This document shows positions 1 to 9,074 of a stretch of 64,000 bases of DNA, piece by piece. The notes under the pieces are model-generated. The model made no database searches. It saw only the letters and a list, made by a program, of their open reading frames with translations, and was not told the DNA's origin. Numbering within the stretch: the first letter of the stretch is position 1; each line of letters begins with the position of its first letter. The stretch is taken from NCBI GenBank assembly GCA_016191235.1, contig JACPOZ010000011.1:62001-126000 (forward strand), in the 5' to 3' direction. Position numbers and translations under genes: made by a program. Source of the DNA: Gammaproteobacteria bacterium (GTDB lineage: Bacteria > Pseudomonadota > Gammaproteobacteria > Ga0077554 > Ga007554).

Positions 1-2949
1 GATATTGCCGATGCGCGCGCGGTTTTGAATGCGACGTATGGTTTCCTCGATGCGACTGTGGATACCCAGGGTAAGGCCGTAACCAGTGTGGTTGATTGCG
101 TCGATCACCTGATCAAGCTTGTCCGATGAATAGCGAAGGATATGCAGACAGGGTCCGAATACTTCGCGCTCTAATCTCTCCAACCGGTCTATTTCAAATA
201 CACGCGGGGCGAAGAAGGTGCCGTACTCCGTGCCAGGGGGCAAGCTCAATTGATGGATGAGTTTGCCTTCACTTGCCATGCGTTGCGCATGTTTTTCCAG
301 TGTTTCTCTGGCAGCAGCATCTATCACTGGCCCAATATCCGTCTCAAGCAATGCAGGGTCGCCGATGCGTAACTCATCCATTGCGCCTTGCAGAACGGAA
401 AGCACACGCGGGGCAATTTCATTTTGCAGGAATAACACGCGCAACGCGGAGCAGCGCTGCCCCGCGCTGTTAAAGGAAGAACGAATGACATCATTCACTA
501 CCTGCTCGACAAGCGCGGAGCTGTCCACAATCATTGCATTCTGCCCGCCGGTTTCGGCAATGAATGGCACGATGGCGCCAGGGCGAGCGGCAAGCGTTAG
601 ATTGATGCTGCGCGCGGTTTCGGTAGCGCCGGTGAAGGCCACTCCGGCAATGCGCGGATCGGCGATGAGTTTGTTACCTACCACATCGCCCTTGCCGGGC
701 AACAGGTGCAGCACATCGACTGGCACGCCCGCCTCATGCAACAGGCACACGGCGTGTGCGGCAATCAATGGGGTTTGGCTGGCGGGTTTGGCAATCACAG
801 CATTGCCCGCGGCGAGCGCCGCAGTGATCTGGCCGGTAAAGATAGCCAGCGGAAAATTCCACGGGCTGATACAGGCAAACACGCCTCGCCCATGCAGGCT
901 GAGTTGATTGCGTTCGCCCACGGGTCCAGGCAGCACCCTCGGCGCGGCAAAGTCGCGGCGCGCAAGGCAGGCGTAGTAACGGCAATAGTCCACCGCCTCG
1001 CGCACTTCCGCGAGCGCATCCGAAATCGTCTTGCCGCCTTCGCGCACGCACAAGGCGATAAATTCCGCCTGGCGCTGTTCAAACAAATCAGCCGCCCGCA
1101 GCAGACATTCTGCGCGCTTTTCCGCAGGCGTACCGTCCCAGCCATGAGCAGCATTCGAAGCACGTTGCAGCGCCTGTTCAACCATTCCAGTATCAGCCAG
1201 CACCACAGAACCCACTTCCCTGCGATTGTCATGCGGATCAACCACGCAGTGGGTTATGCCTGGGAGCATCTCACCACCAACCATGGGTGCGACAGACCAG
1301 TGACGCGCCAGCGGCTCGCACAACGCCTGGGACAGCCCTTCAATTTCCAGTGGATCAGAGAGATTGATGCCATACGCATTGCGTCGTTCTGTACCATACA
1401 AATCAGCCGGCAATGGCAGATACGGATGCGGTTTGATTTTTAAACTGCTCAACTCAATCGCCGGGTCTGCAATCACCTGCTCGATCGGCGCCCGCTCATC
1501 CGCAATGCGATTGACAAACGAGGTATTGGCGCCATTCTCCAGCAACCGCCGCACCAGGTAGGGAAGTAGATCCGTTTCATTACCCACCGGCGCATACACC
1601 CGGCATGCCACATTTAATTTGTCGGCCCCCACCAGCTCGCCGTACAAGGCTTCACCCATGCCATGCAGGCGCTGGAACTCAAAATTGCGATCCTGCCCTG
1701 CCAGTTCGAGGATATACGCCACAGTGTGCGCATTGTGCGTGGCGAATTGCGGATAAAAGGCATCACGCGCAGAGAGTAAGCGCTTGGCGCAAGCGAGATA
1801 AGAGACATCCGTGGCGGCCTTGCGGGTAAATACCGGATAGCTCACCAATCCTTGCACCTGTGCGCGCTTGATCTCGGTGTCCCAGTAGGCGCCCTTTACC
1901 AGGCGTAACGGGATACGGCGCTTCTCGCAGCGCGCCAGGCTTGCCAACCAATCCAGCACATAAGGCGCACGTTTCTGGTAGCTCTGCACGGCAAGGCCAA
2001 ACCCCTGCCAATCTCTCAACACCGGATGGCGAAACACCTCAGCAAAAATATCCAGGGATAACTCCAGCCTGTCCGCCTCTTCGGCATCGAGCGTCAAAGC
2101 GATATTCGCCGCTTGGGCATGTTGCACCAGCGCCAGCACCTTGGGCACAAGCTCACGCAACACACGCTGACGCTGCGAGAATTCATAGCGCGGATGCAGG
2201 GCAGAGAGTTTTACTGAAATACTGGGAGCACTGACAATATCTGCATTTAATGCAGAATCGGCAAGGCTTGCGATGGCGTGCGCATACGCAACGAAATAGC
2301 GCTCGGCATCATCCACACAGAGCGCCGCCTCTCCCAGCATATCGAAGGAATAACGGTAACGCTGATTTTCCGCTGACTGGCTGCGCCGCTGAGCCTCCTC
2401 TATCGTCGGCGCCATAACGAATTGCTGTGCCATGACGTACATCGCCTGCTTCAAGGCCAGACGAACCAGTGGCGCACCACTCTTCGCCACCAGACGTTTC
2501 AGCGATGACATGATTCCATCGTCAGTCGCCGGTTCGAGCTTGACGATTTGGCCTGTCAACATCAGCCCCCATGTGGAGGCGTTTACCAGCAACGAATGGC
2601 TTTGGCCAAGATGTGCATCCCAATGCCCCTGGGAAAGCTTGTCGTGAATCAGCCGATCCGCTGTGCCGGCATCAGGAATGCGCAGCAGTGCCTCCGCCAG
2701 ACACATCATTAGCACGCCTTCCTCTGAGGAAAGATCGTATTCGCTCAAAAAGGCATCGAGCCCATGAGCAGATTTTGCCCGCACTGCGCCAACCAGTTGC
2801 GCTGCCCGCGCATGCACGCGAAGTTGCGCCTCGCTGGGAAGCAGTGCTTCATGCAGCAAGGATTCGACACACAGGGTTTCGTCTGCGGAATAAGCAGGAC
2901 GGATTGCGATGCGCAGGAGATCCAACGAGCAAGGGGTATTTTCAGCCAT
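1..2949 (-). CDS. putA: Bifunctional proline dehydrogenase / glutamate-semialdehyde dehydrogenase, C-terminus cut by window edge
   Basis: Oxidises proline to glutamate in two steps: an FAD-dependent proline dehydrogenase domain followed by an NAD-dependent aldehyde dehydrogenase domain. I translated the minus strand from ATG at 2949; the frame stays open for 983 codons to the window edge. The proline dehydrogenase barrel shows motifs such as RLVKGAYWD, and the ALDH half shows CISPWNFPLAIF, GNAVIAKP, AFTGATETA and SAGQRCSALR with the catalytic Cys. The last visible residues are GNI of the conserved GNIYVNRN region, so only a short tail is missing. The start is fixed by in-frame TAG and TAA just upstream. 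The protein begins directly with the PRODH arm region and has no N-terminal ribbon-helix-helix segment, so it is probably a non-DNA-binding PutA. It is divergent from zwf. Confidence 0.95.
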   Translation of the reverse strand, partial: MAENTPCSLDLLRIAIRPAYSADETLCVESLLHEALLPSEAQLRVHARAAQLVGAVRAKSAHGLDAFLSEYDLSSEEGVLMMCLAEALLRIPDAGTADRLIHDKLSQGHWDAHLGQSHSLLVNASTWGLMLTGQIVKLEPATDDGIMSSLKRLVAKSGAPLVRLALKQAMYVMAQQFVMAPTIEEAQRRSQSAENQRYRYSFDMLGEAALCVDDAERYFVAYAHAIASLADSALNADIVSAPSISVKLSALHPRYEFSQRQRVLRELVPKVLALVQHAQAANIALTLDAEEADRLELSLDIFAEVFRHPVLRDWQGFGLAVQSYQKRAPYVLDWLASLARCEKRRIPLRLVKGAYWDTEIKRAQVQGLVSYPVFTRKAATDVSYLACAKRLLSARDAFYPQFATHNAHTVAYILELAGQDRNFEFQRLHGMGEALYGELVGADKLNVACRVYAPVGNETDLLPYLVRRLLENGANTSFVNRIADERAPIEQVIADPAIELSSLKIKPHPYLPLPADLYGTERRNAYGINLSDPLEIEGLSQALCEPLARHWSVAPMVGGEMLPGITHCVVDPHDNRREVGSVVLADTGMVEQALQRASNAAHGWDGTPAEKRAECLLRAADLFEQRQAEFIALCVREGGKTISDALAEVREAVDYCRYYACLARRDFAAPRVLPGPVGERNQLSLHGRGVFACISPWNFPLAIFTGQITAALAAGNAVIAKPASQTPLIAAHAVCLLHEAGVPVDVLHLLPGKGDVVGNKLIADPRIAGVAFTGATETARSINLTLAARPGAIVPFIAETGGQNAMIVDSSALVEQVVNDVIRSSFNSAGQRCSALRVLFLQNEIAPRVLSVLQGAMDELRIGDPALLETDIGPVIDAAARETLEKHAQRMASEGKLIHQLSLPPGTEYGTFFAPRVFEIDRLERLEREVFGPCLHILRYSSDKLDQVIDAINHTGYGLTLGIHSRIEETIRRIQNRARIGNI

Positions 2950-3084
2950 GCGTTACTATGCAACGATTCCCCCAGAGGATCAACGGTGATTATCTTCCTG
3001 ATTAACTCGGTTGATGATTTTCAGCCACAAAACCGCTACGATTGAATCAAGTCGCGTATAACCTTCCCCTTTGAAGGAGATGAC

Positions 3085-4599
3085 ATGGACAATGTGGCAA
3101 CAACCACCCCGACCATCCTGGTGTTATTCGGCGCCAGTGGTGATCTGTCCCAGCGCCTTATTGTCCCTGCGCTGTTTGATCTTTACCAAGATGGGCATCT
3201 GCCGGAACGCTTCGCGCTGCTCGGCGCGGGCCGGTCCGACCTGGATGCGGCGGCGCTTGTCTTACGTTACCGTGACGGCGTGGCGGCCCATGCGCGTCAC
3301 GGCGCGCCCGATGACGCGACCTGGCAAGCGTTTTCCGCCATGATCGAGTATTTGCGCACCGACGCCGTCAGCCAGGATGCCAACGCGCAACTGAGCGAGC
3401 GGCTGTCCCGCTATGAAAAGGATTGGGGCGCTCCGGCGCAACGAATCTATTACCTTGCCACACCGCCCATCCTGTTTGCGCCCATCGCCCGGGGCCTGTG
3501 CGCCGCCGGCCTTACTGCGAACCACGAACGGACACGCATCGTCGTCGAAAAACCGCTTGGCCATGATCTGGAAAGTTTTCTTGAAATCAACCGGGCGCTT
3601 ACCGGCTGCTTCAGCGAGCGGCAGATTTTTCGCATCGACCACTTTCTGGGCAAGGAAACTGTGCAGAACATTCTTGCGCTACGCTTTGCCAATCCCATAT
3701 TCGAGCCCATCTGGAACCGCCGTTATGTGGATCACGTGGTAATCACCGTCGCGGAAACCATGGGCGTGGAACATCGCGCCGGTTACTACGAGCACGCAGG
3801 TGCACTGCGCGACATGGTGCAGAATCACCTGATGCAGGTGCTCTGCCTGGTGGCGATGGAACCGCCGGTAGCCTATGATGCGGAGGATGTGCGCGGCAAA
3901 AAGGTGGATGTGTTGCGTGCCTTGCGGCCGATCCCCAGGGATGCGGTGGGCGAGTTCACGGCCCGCGGCCAGTATGGCGCGGGCTGGATACGTGGCGAAC
4001 GACGTCCCGCCTATCGCGAGGAACCCGAGATTGATCCACGCTCCAACATCGAGACCTACGCCGCCCTCAAGCTGCTGGTGGATAACTGGCGGTGGCAGGG
4101 CGTACCTTTTTATCTGCGCACCGGAAAACGCATGGCTGCGGATGTCTCCGAAGTCTCCATCCGTTTTCGCGATGTACCGCACCGTGCCTTCCCCGCTGCG
4201 GGCGGGCTCCAGGCCCAGCCTGTGCGCCTGGTGATCCAGATCCAGCCGGAACAGGGAGTAGTTCTCAAGTTCATGGCCAAGGAGCCCGGTTATCAACTGC
4301 GGCTACGACCGGTGGACATGAGCTTTCGCTACAGCGAGGCGTTCGAAACGCCCAGCCCCAACGCCTACGAGACCCTGCTTTGGGATGCGTTGCGCGGCGA
4401 CGCTACCCTGTTCATGCGCGCCGACCAGGTGGAGGCGGCCTGGCGCCTGCTCATGCCAGTGCTGGAGGTATGGGGCGAGAACCCGGCCCCGGACTTCCCG
4501 AACTATCCCGCCGGCTCGTGGGGACCGGAGGCCGCCGAGATCCTGCTGGCACGGGACGGACGCAGTTGGCTGACTCCGAGCCTGTCACGCGAAACATAA
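3085..4599 (+). CDS. zwf: Glucose-6-phosphate 1-dehydrogenase
   Basis: Catalyses the NADP-dependent first step of the oxidative pentose phosphate or Entner-Doudoroff pathway in the cytoplasm. At 504 aa it has normal family length. The N-terminal nucleotide-binding motif GASGDL is at about residue 12, and the substrate/catalytic signature RIDHFLGKE is at about residues 185-193. The start ATG has a strong GAAGGAGATGAC leader. The usual R-K-L after the nucleotide-binding loop reads R-L-I here (SQRLIVPALF), so the Lys conserved in many homologues is replaced by Leu; some bacterial homologues share this. No other pentose phosphate gene is adjacent. A DedA-family gene follows 43 bp downstream. Confidence 0.95.
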   Translation: MDNVATTTPTILVLFGASGDLSQRLIVPALFDLYQDGHLPERFALLGAGRSDLDAAALVLRYRDGVAAHARHGAPDDATWQAFSAMIEYLRTDAVSQDANAQLSERLSRYEKDWGAPAQRIYYLATPPILFAPIARGLCAAGLTANHERTRIVVEKPLGHDLESFLEINRALTGCFSERQIFRIDHFLGKETVQNILALRFANPIFEPIWNRRYVDHVVITVAETMGVEHRAGYYEHAGALRDMVQNHLMQVLCLVAMEPPVAYDAEDVRGKKVDVLRALRPIPRDAVGEFTARGQYGAGWIRGERRPAYREEPEIDPRSNIETYAALKLLVDNWRWQGVPFYLRTGKRMAADVSEVSIRFRDVPHRAFPAAGGLQAQPVRLVIQIQPEQGVVLKFMAKEPGYQLRLRPVDMSFRYSEAFETPSPNAYETLLWDALRGDATLFMRADQVEAAWRLLMPVLEVWGENPAPDFPNYPAGSWGPEAAEILLARDGRSWLTPSLSRET

Positions 4600-4642
4600 C
4601 ACCCGGAACCCAAACATAGACCGTCAGGTTGCATAAAAAATC

Positions 4643-5263
4643 ATGATAGAACATGCCCCCTGGCTGCAGCATGCCTTGAGCCTGGCTCAGCCGTATATTG
4701 AGCGCTATGGTTATCTTGCGGTGTTTGGCGGCGTGATGATTGAAAGCTTCGGCATACCCGCGCCGGGGCAATCATTGCTGATCGTAGGCGCCCTGGCGGC
4801 ATCCCGAGGGGAGATGCACATTGTTGCGTTGCTGTTCACCGCATGGAGCGCGGCGATCATCGGCGACAACATAGGCTATGCAATCGGCCGCTACGCCGGC
4901 CGCCGCCTCATCCTGCATCATGGCCGTCACGCCGGAGCACGCACGGCGTACCTGGAGCGGGTTGAATGGTTCTTCGGGCGTTATGGGGGCTGGATAATCG
5001 TTGTGGCGCGTTTCTTCGATGTCTTGCGTCAACTCAACGGCATTGTTGCCGGCACCAGCGGTATATCCTGGTGGCGATTTCTCGCATTCAACGTACTTGG
5101 CGCGACGTTATGGGTTGGGCTCTGGGGGATGGGCGCCTACTATCTCGGGCACCACCTCGAACCGGCTCTCGCTCTTTTTAAACACTTTGAGCCATACATC
5201 ATCGGCGCTGGCCTGCTGGCGATTGCACTCGTAGTGTTTTACGTATTCAAACGCCGCTTTTAG
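4643..5263 (+). CDS. DedA-family inner-membrane protein
   Basis: 206-aa polytopic membrane protein of the DedA/VTT family, members of which are linked to lipid (undecaprenyl-phosphate or phospholipid) flipping and membrane homeostasis. Visible hallmarks are the early acidic-proline motif ESFGIPAPGQ at about residues 34-43, GDNIGYAIGR at about residues 74-83, and an Arg-containing re-entrant segment VARFFDVLRQLNGIVAG at about residues 119-135. Hydrophobic helices continue to the end, and the C-terminus is basic (FKRRF). It lies 43 bp after zwf on the same strand and may be cotranscribed. The precise substrate cannot be read from sequence. Confidence 0.85.
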   Translation: MIEHAPWLQHALSLAQPYIERYGYLAVFGGVMIESFGIPAPGQSLLIVGALAASRGEMHIVALLFTAWSAAIIGDNIGYAIGRYAGRRLILHHGRHAGARTAYLERVEWFFGRYGGWIIVVARFFDVLRQLNGIVAGTSGISWWRFLAFNVLGATLWVGLWGMGAYYLGHHLEPALALFKHFEPYIIGAGLLAIALVVFYVFKRRF

Positions 5264-5280
5264 CCTGGCATGTTGCCAGG
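5264..5280 (+). terminator. Short hairpin after DedA gene
   Basis: CCTGGCA-TGT-TGCCAGG starts immediately after the DedA stop codon: a perfect 7-bp stem with a 3-nt loop. The following sequence has only a loose T-rich stretch (GTTTTATTTT about 8 nt later), so termination activity is uncertain. Confidence 0.35.
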
Positions 5281-5436
5281 GGACCCTGTTTTATTTTCCA
5301 TGTTTGCGAAATTGTGCATCATTACTTGATCACGCCATGAGATGTTTCTTGGAGAGATGGAGCGAGCCGTAAATCGAATTGTGTATACTGATTGCACCGA
5401 TCTTCTTTCATCTTCTCCGTTATCATCAGAGATTTA

Positions 5437-5994
5437 TTACAACATCCCAATCAAATCTTTAATATCGGCCCTTATGCTCTCGAAGACCTGTTTCTCCTGC
5501 TCAGCCCAACAACCACTCCAACGGTCGTCAAGTTTTTTTTCGAGCGAAGCCATGGTCTTTTCTATTTCCTGAATTTTTTTCTGAATCTTTGGTATATCAG
5601 GACTCTCCACGGCGGCCTGGGCATTCCTCAAGTAAGATTGAGCGAGCCGCAACTCGGAACGCACCAACCCAGGATCCGTGGAAAAAACCTGGGTGAGTTC
5701 ACTGAGAGTAACGTGGAATCTGGCCTCTACCAGATAACGCTTCGCCAGGGAATTTGTAATAGTCTTGTCTGTATCATCAACTGCAGAGTAATCATTGTCG
5801 CGTTCAAATATCGCCCTGTCATACTCCCAACGCCGGACCTGTGGCGTCACCGTCTCGTTGCATTTGGCCTTCCATGCCTTCTCTGTATTTTGCAGCGCTT
5901 TTTCGGGGGATGTGTCTGCCCGCAGCATGGCAGGCATGATTACGATCAGGAATGTGATCAATGATGTGGTTATGTTACGTAACAATTTTTTCAT
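5437..5994 (-). CDS. Exported protein of unknown function, last gene of the efflux operon
   Basis: 185 aa. A Sec-type signal peptide is visible: basic MKKLLR, a hydrophobic stretch to about residue 23, and a likely cleavage near MLRADT. The mature part is hydrophilic, with two Cys (CNE near residue 45 and CWAEQEK near residue 165) and a charged helical segment at about residues 133-155 (IPKIQKKIQEIEKTMASLEKK) that looks coiled-coil-like. No family was recognised. The gene begins 23 bp after the RND permease stop on the same strand, so it is probably the last cistron of the efflux operon. A periplasmic accessory role is inference from position only. Confidence 0.7.
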   Translation of the reverse strand: MKKLLRNITTSLITFLIVIMPAMLRADTSPEKALQNTEKAWKAKCNETVTPQVRRWEYDRAIFERDNDYSAVDDTDKTITNSLAKRYLVEARFHVTLSELTQVFSTDPGLVRSELRLAQSYLRNAQAAVESPDIPKIQKKIQEIEKTMASLEKKLDDRWSGCWAEQEKQVFESIRADIKDLIGML

Positions 5995-6017
5995 GCTGGT
6001 ATCCTCCAGGTGTTGCG

Positions 6018-9000
6018 TTAAGGGTGGCTAAACATGCGTCTATCAACCACCTCACTAAAAAACAGGTAAAGTACGGGCATCAAAAGAAGCACCAAGGGCA
6101 CCGCTGCAATCAGCCCAAAAATGATGCTGATGGCCAACGGTGTCTGCATTGCGGAACCCGCGCCTATGCCCAGAGCCAGTGGCATCAGAGCGAGGATGGC
6201 GATGGTGCTGGTCATGAAGATAGGCCGCATGCGCTTGATCCCGGCAACGATCAGATCTGACGCGCTATGACGCGCTTGCGTGTCTAATTCAGCGAAATAA
6301 AAAATCGCCACTTCGGTTACGATGCCGACGATCATCGTCATCCCCATCATGGCAGAGACGTTAAGCTCGGTACCGGTCAGGAACAAGCCCGCAAAGACGC
6401 CGCTCAGGGCCAGCAACGTGGTCAGCAGGATGCTCAAAACGACAGTAAAGCGCTCATACAAAAACAGCAGCAGCACTGTCACCAACATCACTGCGCTGAC
6501 GAAAACCACGAGCAAATCACGGAAAGATTGTTGTTGTTCCTGATAAAGCCCGCCGTATTCAATATAGACACCCGCAGGCAGATTCATCTTCGCCAGCACA
6601 CGCTGCACATCCCGCATGGTGGAACCGAGATCACGCCCTTCGAGACGTGCCGTCACGGCTACCATTTGCTTGAGATTTTCACGTGTCACCTGGGCCTGGC
6701 CTTCAGTGATGCCGATGTCGGCCACGCGCTTGAGTGGCAGGTAATGGCCGTCCAGCGCGCGGATTCGCAGCTCATTGAGCACTTCGATGCGGCTGCGCAG
6801 ATCCCCTGGAGTCCAGACTCTGATACCAATCATTTTTTCACCCGATTGAATCTGGCTGGCCACTGCGCCAGCCAGTTGCTCCTGAACCTGGAGAGCGACA
6901 AGGTTGGGATCAACACTTTCAAGCGCCGCTTTGACGCGGTTGACGCGAATGTCGATGGCATCACCGGCAATGGTGATGCCATCAAAGACTTCCACTGCAC
7001 CGGGAACGCTGGCGACGCGTCTTGCGACTTCCGGCGCCAGCTTGCGCAGTACGGCGCCATCGTCCCCGAAGATTTTCACCTCTATGGGCTGAGGAACGGC
7101 AGTGAGGTCACCGATCAAATCTTCCATAAGCTGCGCCGTCTCGATACGCAGGCCAGGCACCTCATTTTCCACGCGCTGGCGTAACTCCGCCATGATGGTC
7201 TCTATATCACGCCTGGGCAGTGGTTTAAGACGAACGAAGAAGTCTCCGTGAGTAGCTTCCGTCAATCCACCGCCGAGCTGCAAACCGGTGCGCCGTGAAT
7301 AGCTGTCCACTTCCGGCAAAGAGGTGATAATACTTTCCACCTGACGCAACAGCCGGTCAGTTTCAGTCAACGATGTGCCGGGCACGGCCTTATAATCGAG
7401 AATGAAGCCACCTTCGTCCATGCGCGGCATGAAACCAGAACTCAGATGGGTATAAGCGGCGTAGCCAACAAAACCCAGCAGCACAATCATCGGCAGCACT
7501 ATCACAGGGCGTGCCATGAGCCGCTGCATGAGGCGCCGATACCATGAATGTAAGCGCCCCATCCATGGGCCAACGGCCTCCAGGCGCGCTGCGTCACGTT
7601 CACGCAACCAAAGGTCTGCCAACAATGGCACGGCGAGAAAGGCGACAAAAAAGGAAATGACGAGACTGGCGGCCATGGTGAGGGCCAATGCCTTGAAGAA
7701 GCCGCCTGTTACCCCGCTCAAGAAAGCCAAAGGCAGAAATACGATGATCGTGGCAAGAGATGACCCCAGCAGTGGCCGCCCCATTTCCATGGCGGCTGAC
7801 AGCACCCTGCCCCGAGTGGGCGTGTCACGCTCGGCCTCGCTGAGGCGGCGCATGATGTGCTCCAGCATCACTACCCCGTCATCGACGATTAAGCCTACTG
7901 CTGCCGCCATACCACCCAGGGTCATAATATTGAAACTCATGTGGAACACGTACAACAACAGCACGGTAGCCGCCAGCACGCCTGGCAGCGCAATGGCGAT
8001 AATCAGGGTAACGCGCAAGTTGCGCAGAAAGAGCAGGAGGATAACGGCGGCCAGCAATGCGCCGATGAGGATTGCGTCGCGGACACTCAATGCCGCACCA
8101 GTAATGAGATCAGACTGATCGTAATAGGGCTTGATCTGAATATCCGATGGGATCTTCCCGCCAAACGCCGCCAGCTGCGCCTTGACATCCTGAACGATGG
8201 CTACCGTATTCGCGTTGCGCTGCTGCTTGATATTGATCAGCACCGCATCCCGGCCATTGGCGGTGACCCGCGTCCACTGCGGTATTTGCCCCAGGCGCAC
8301 GTCGGCCACATCTTCAAGTTGAACAATACCGCTGCCACCGCCGCGCAGTATGGTGCGGCGGATTTCGTCAAGGCTATGCAGCCGCGAATCAGCCAGTACC
8401 AAGTACAGGCGATACCGGTCTTCCATGCGCCCTACCGCCGTCACAACATTATTGGCGGACAGGGCAGTGGCGACATCAATAGGGGTCAAGCCCAGCGCCT
8501 GGAGGCGGACCGGATCCACCAGCACCTGGTACTCCGCCTGTTGCCCACCCAGGACTTCTACCTGGGCCACGCCGGGCGCAGCGGAAAGCGCTGGCCTTAA
8601 TTGATAGTACGCAAAATCACGCAAGGAAACCGGATCACGGCTGGCTGATGTCAGCGCCAGCCCCAGCACGGGAAAGACGGTGGGATCCATCCGGCGCGCG
8701 GAGAAACTCACCCCTGGCGGAAATGAGGTGAGGGCCTGATTCACTGCGGACTCCACCTGCAACAGAGCGGTCACCATGTCGCTGTTCCACGCAAAAGTTA
8801 CCGCGATGTCCGCCGAACCGCGACTGCTGGTGGAGCGGATCGCGCGAACATCCGGCACAGCCCGGAGCGCCTGCTCCAAGGGACGCGTCACCTCCACCAC
8901 CATGCGATCCACGGGGCGATCCCCGGCATTGAGGCTGACCACTACACGGGGGAAGTCAATGGTGGGAAACAACGCCACTGGCAGGCGCATTGCAAACAGG

Positions 9001-9074
9001 CCACCCCCTACAGCCAAAAGCGCCAATAGAAACAGCAGGGAACGGCGATGCCGCTGCAACCAGGTGCCCATCAT
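6018..9074 (-). CDS. RND-family efflux pump inner-membrane permease
   Basis: 1018-aa proton-driven transporter, the inner-membrane part of a tripartite efflux system. The topology is typical: TM1 near residues 11-29, a large periplasmic domain, a block of TM helices (about 330-530), a second periplasmic domain, then a C-terminal TM block (about 845-1010). The TM4 proton-relay motif reads VGLIVDDGVVMLEH, with two adjacent Asp as in the hydrophobe/amphiphile efflux group; heavy-metal CzcA-type pumps have a DFG...DGAVV pattern instead. The sequence start LPVALFPTIDFPRVVV matches the family's P-x-x-x-F-P entry. Its ATG overlaps the TGA of the adaptor gene (ATGA), so the two are translationally coupled. 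Substrate unknown. Confidence 0.93.
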   Translation of the reverse strand: MMGTWLQRHRRSLLFLLALLAVGGGLFAMRLPVALFPTIDFPRVVVSLNAGDRPVDRMVVEVTRPLEQALRAVPDVRAIRSTSSRGSADIAVTFAWNSDMVTALLQVESAVNQALTSFPPGVSFSARRMDPTVFPVLGLALTSASRDPVSLRDFAYYQLRPALSAAPGVAQVEVLGGQQAEYQVLVDPVRLQALGLTPIDVATALSANNVVTAVGRMEDRYRLYLVLADSRLHSLDEIRRTILRGGGSGIVQLEDVADVRLGQIPQWTRVTANGRDAVLINIKQQRNANTVAIVQDVKAQLAAFGGKIPSDIQIKPYYDQSDLITGAALSVRDAILIGALLAAVILLLFLRNLRVTLIIAIALPGVLAATVLLLYVFHMSFNIMTLGGMAAAVGLIVDDGVVMLEHIMRRLSEAERDTPTRGRVLSAAMEMGRPLLGSSLATIIVFLPLAFLSGVTGGFFKALALTMAASLVISFFVAFLAVPLLADLWLRERDAARLEAVGPWMGRLHSWYRRLMQRLMARPVIVLPMIVLLGFVGYAAYTHLSSGFMPRMDEGGFILDYKAVPGTSLTETDRLLRQVESIITSLPEVDSYSRRTGLQLGGGLTEATHGDFFVRLKPLPRRDIETIMAELRQRVENEVPGLRIETAQLMEDLIGDLTAVPQPIEVKIFGDDGAVLRKLAPEVARRVASVPGAVEVFDGITIAGDAIDIRVNRVKAALESVDPNLVALQVQEQLAGAVASQIQSGEKMIGIRVWTPGDLRSRIEVLNELRIRALDGHYLPLKRVADIGITEGQAQVTRENLKQMVAVTARLEGRDLGSTMRDVQRVLAKMNLPAGVYIEYGGLYQEQQQSFRDLLVVFVSAVMLVTVLLLFLYERFTVVLSILLTTLLALSGVFAGLFLTGTELNVSAMMGMTMIVGIVTEVAIFYFAELDTQARHSASDLIVAGIKRMRPIFMTSTIAILALMPLALGIGAGSAMQTPLAISIIFGLIAAVPLVLLLMPVLYLFFSEVVDRRMFSHP

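Noticed and set aside
6018-9074. Assigning the RND permease as a heavy-metal CzcA
   Set aside because: The TM4 motif has the double Asp of the drug/amphiphile group rather than the CzcA pattern, so the substrate was left open despite the neighbouring Nramp remnant.
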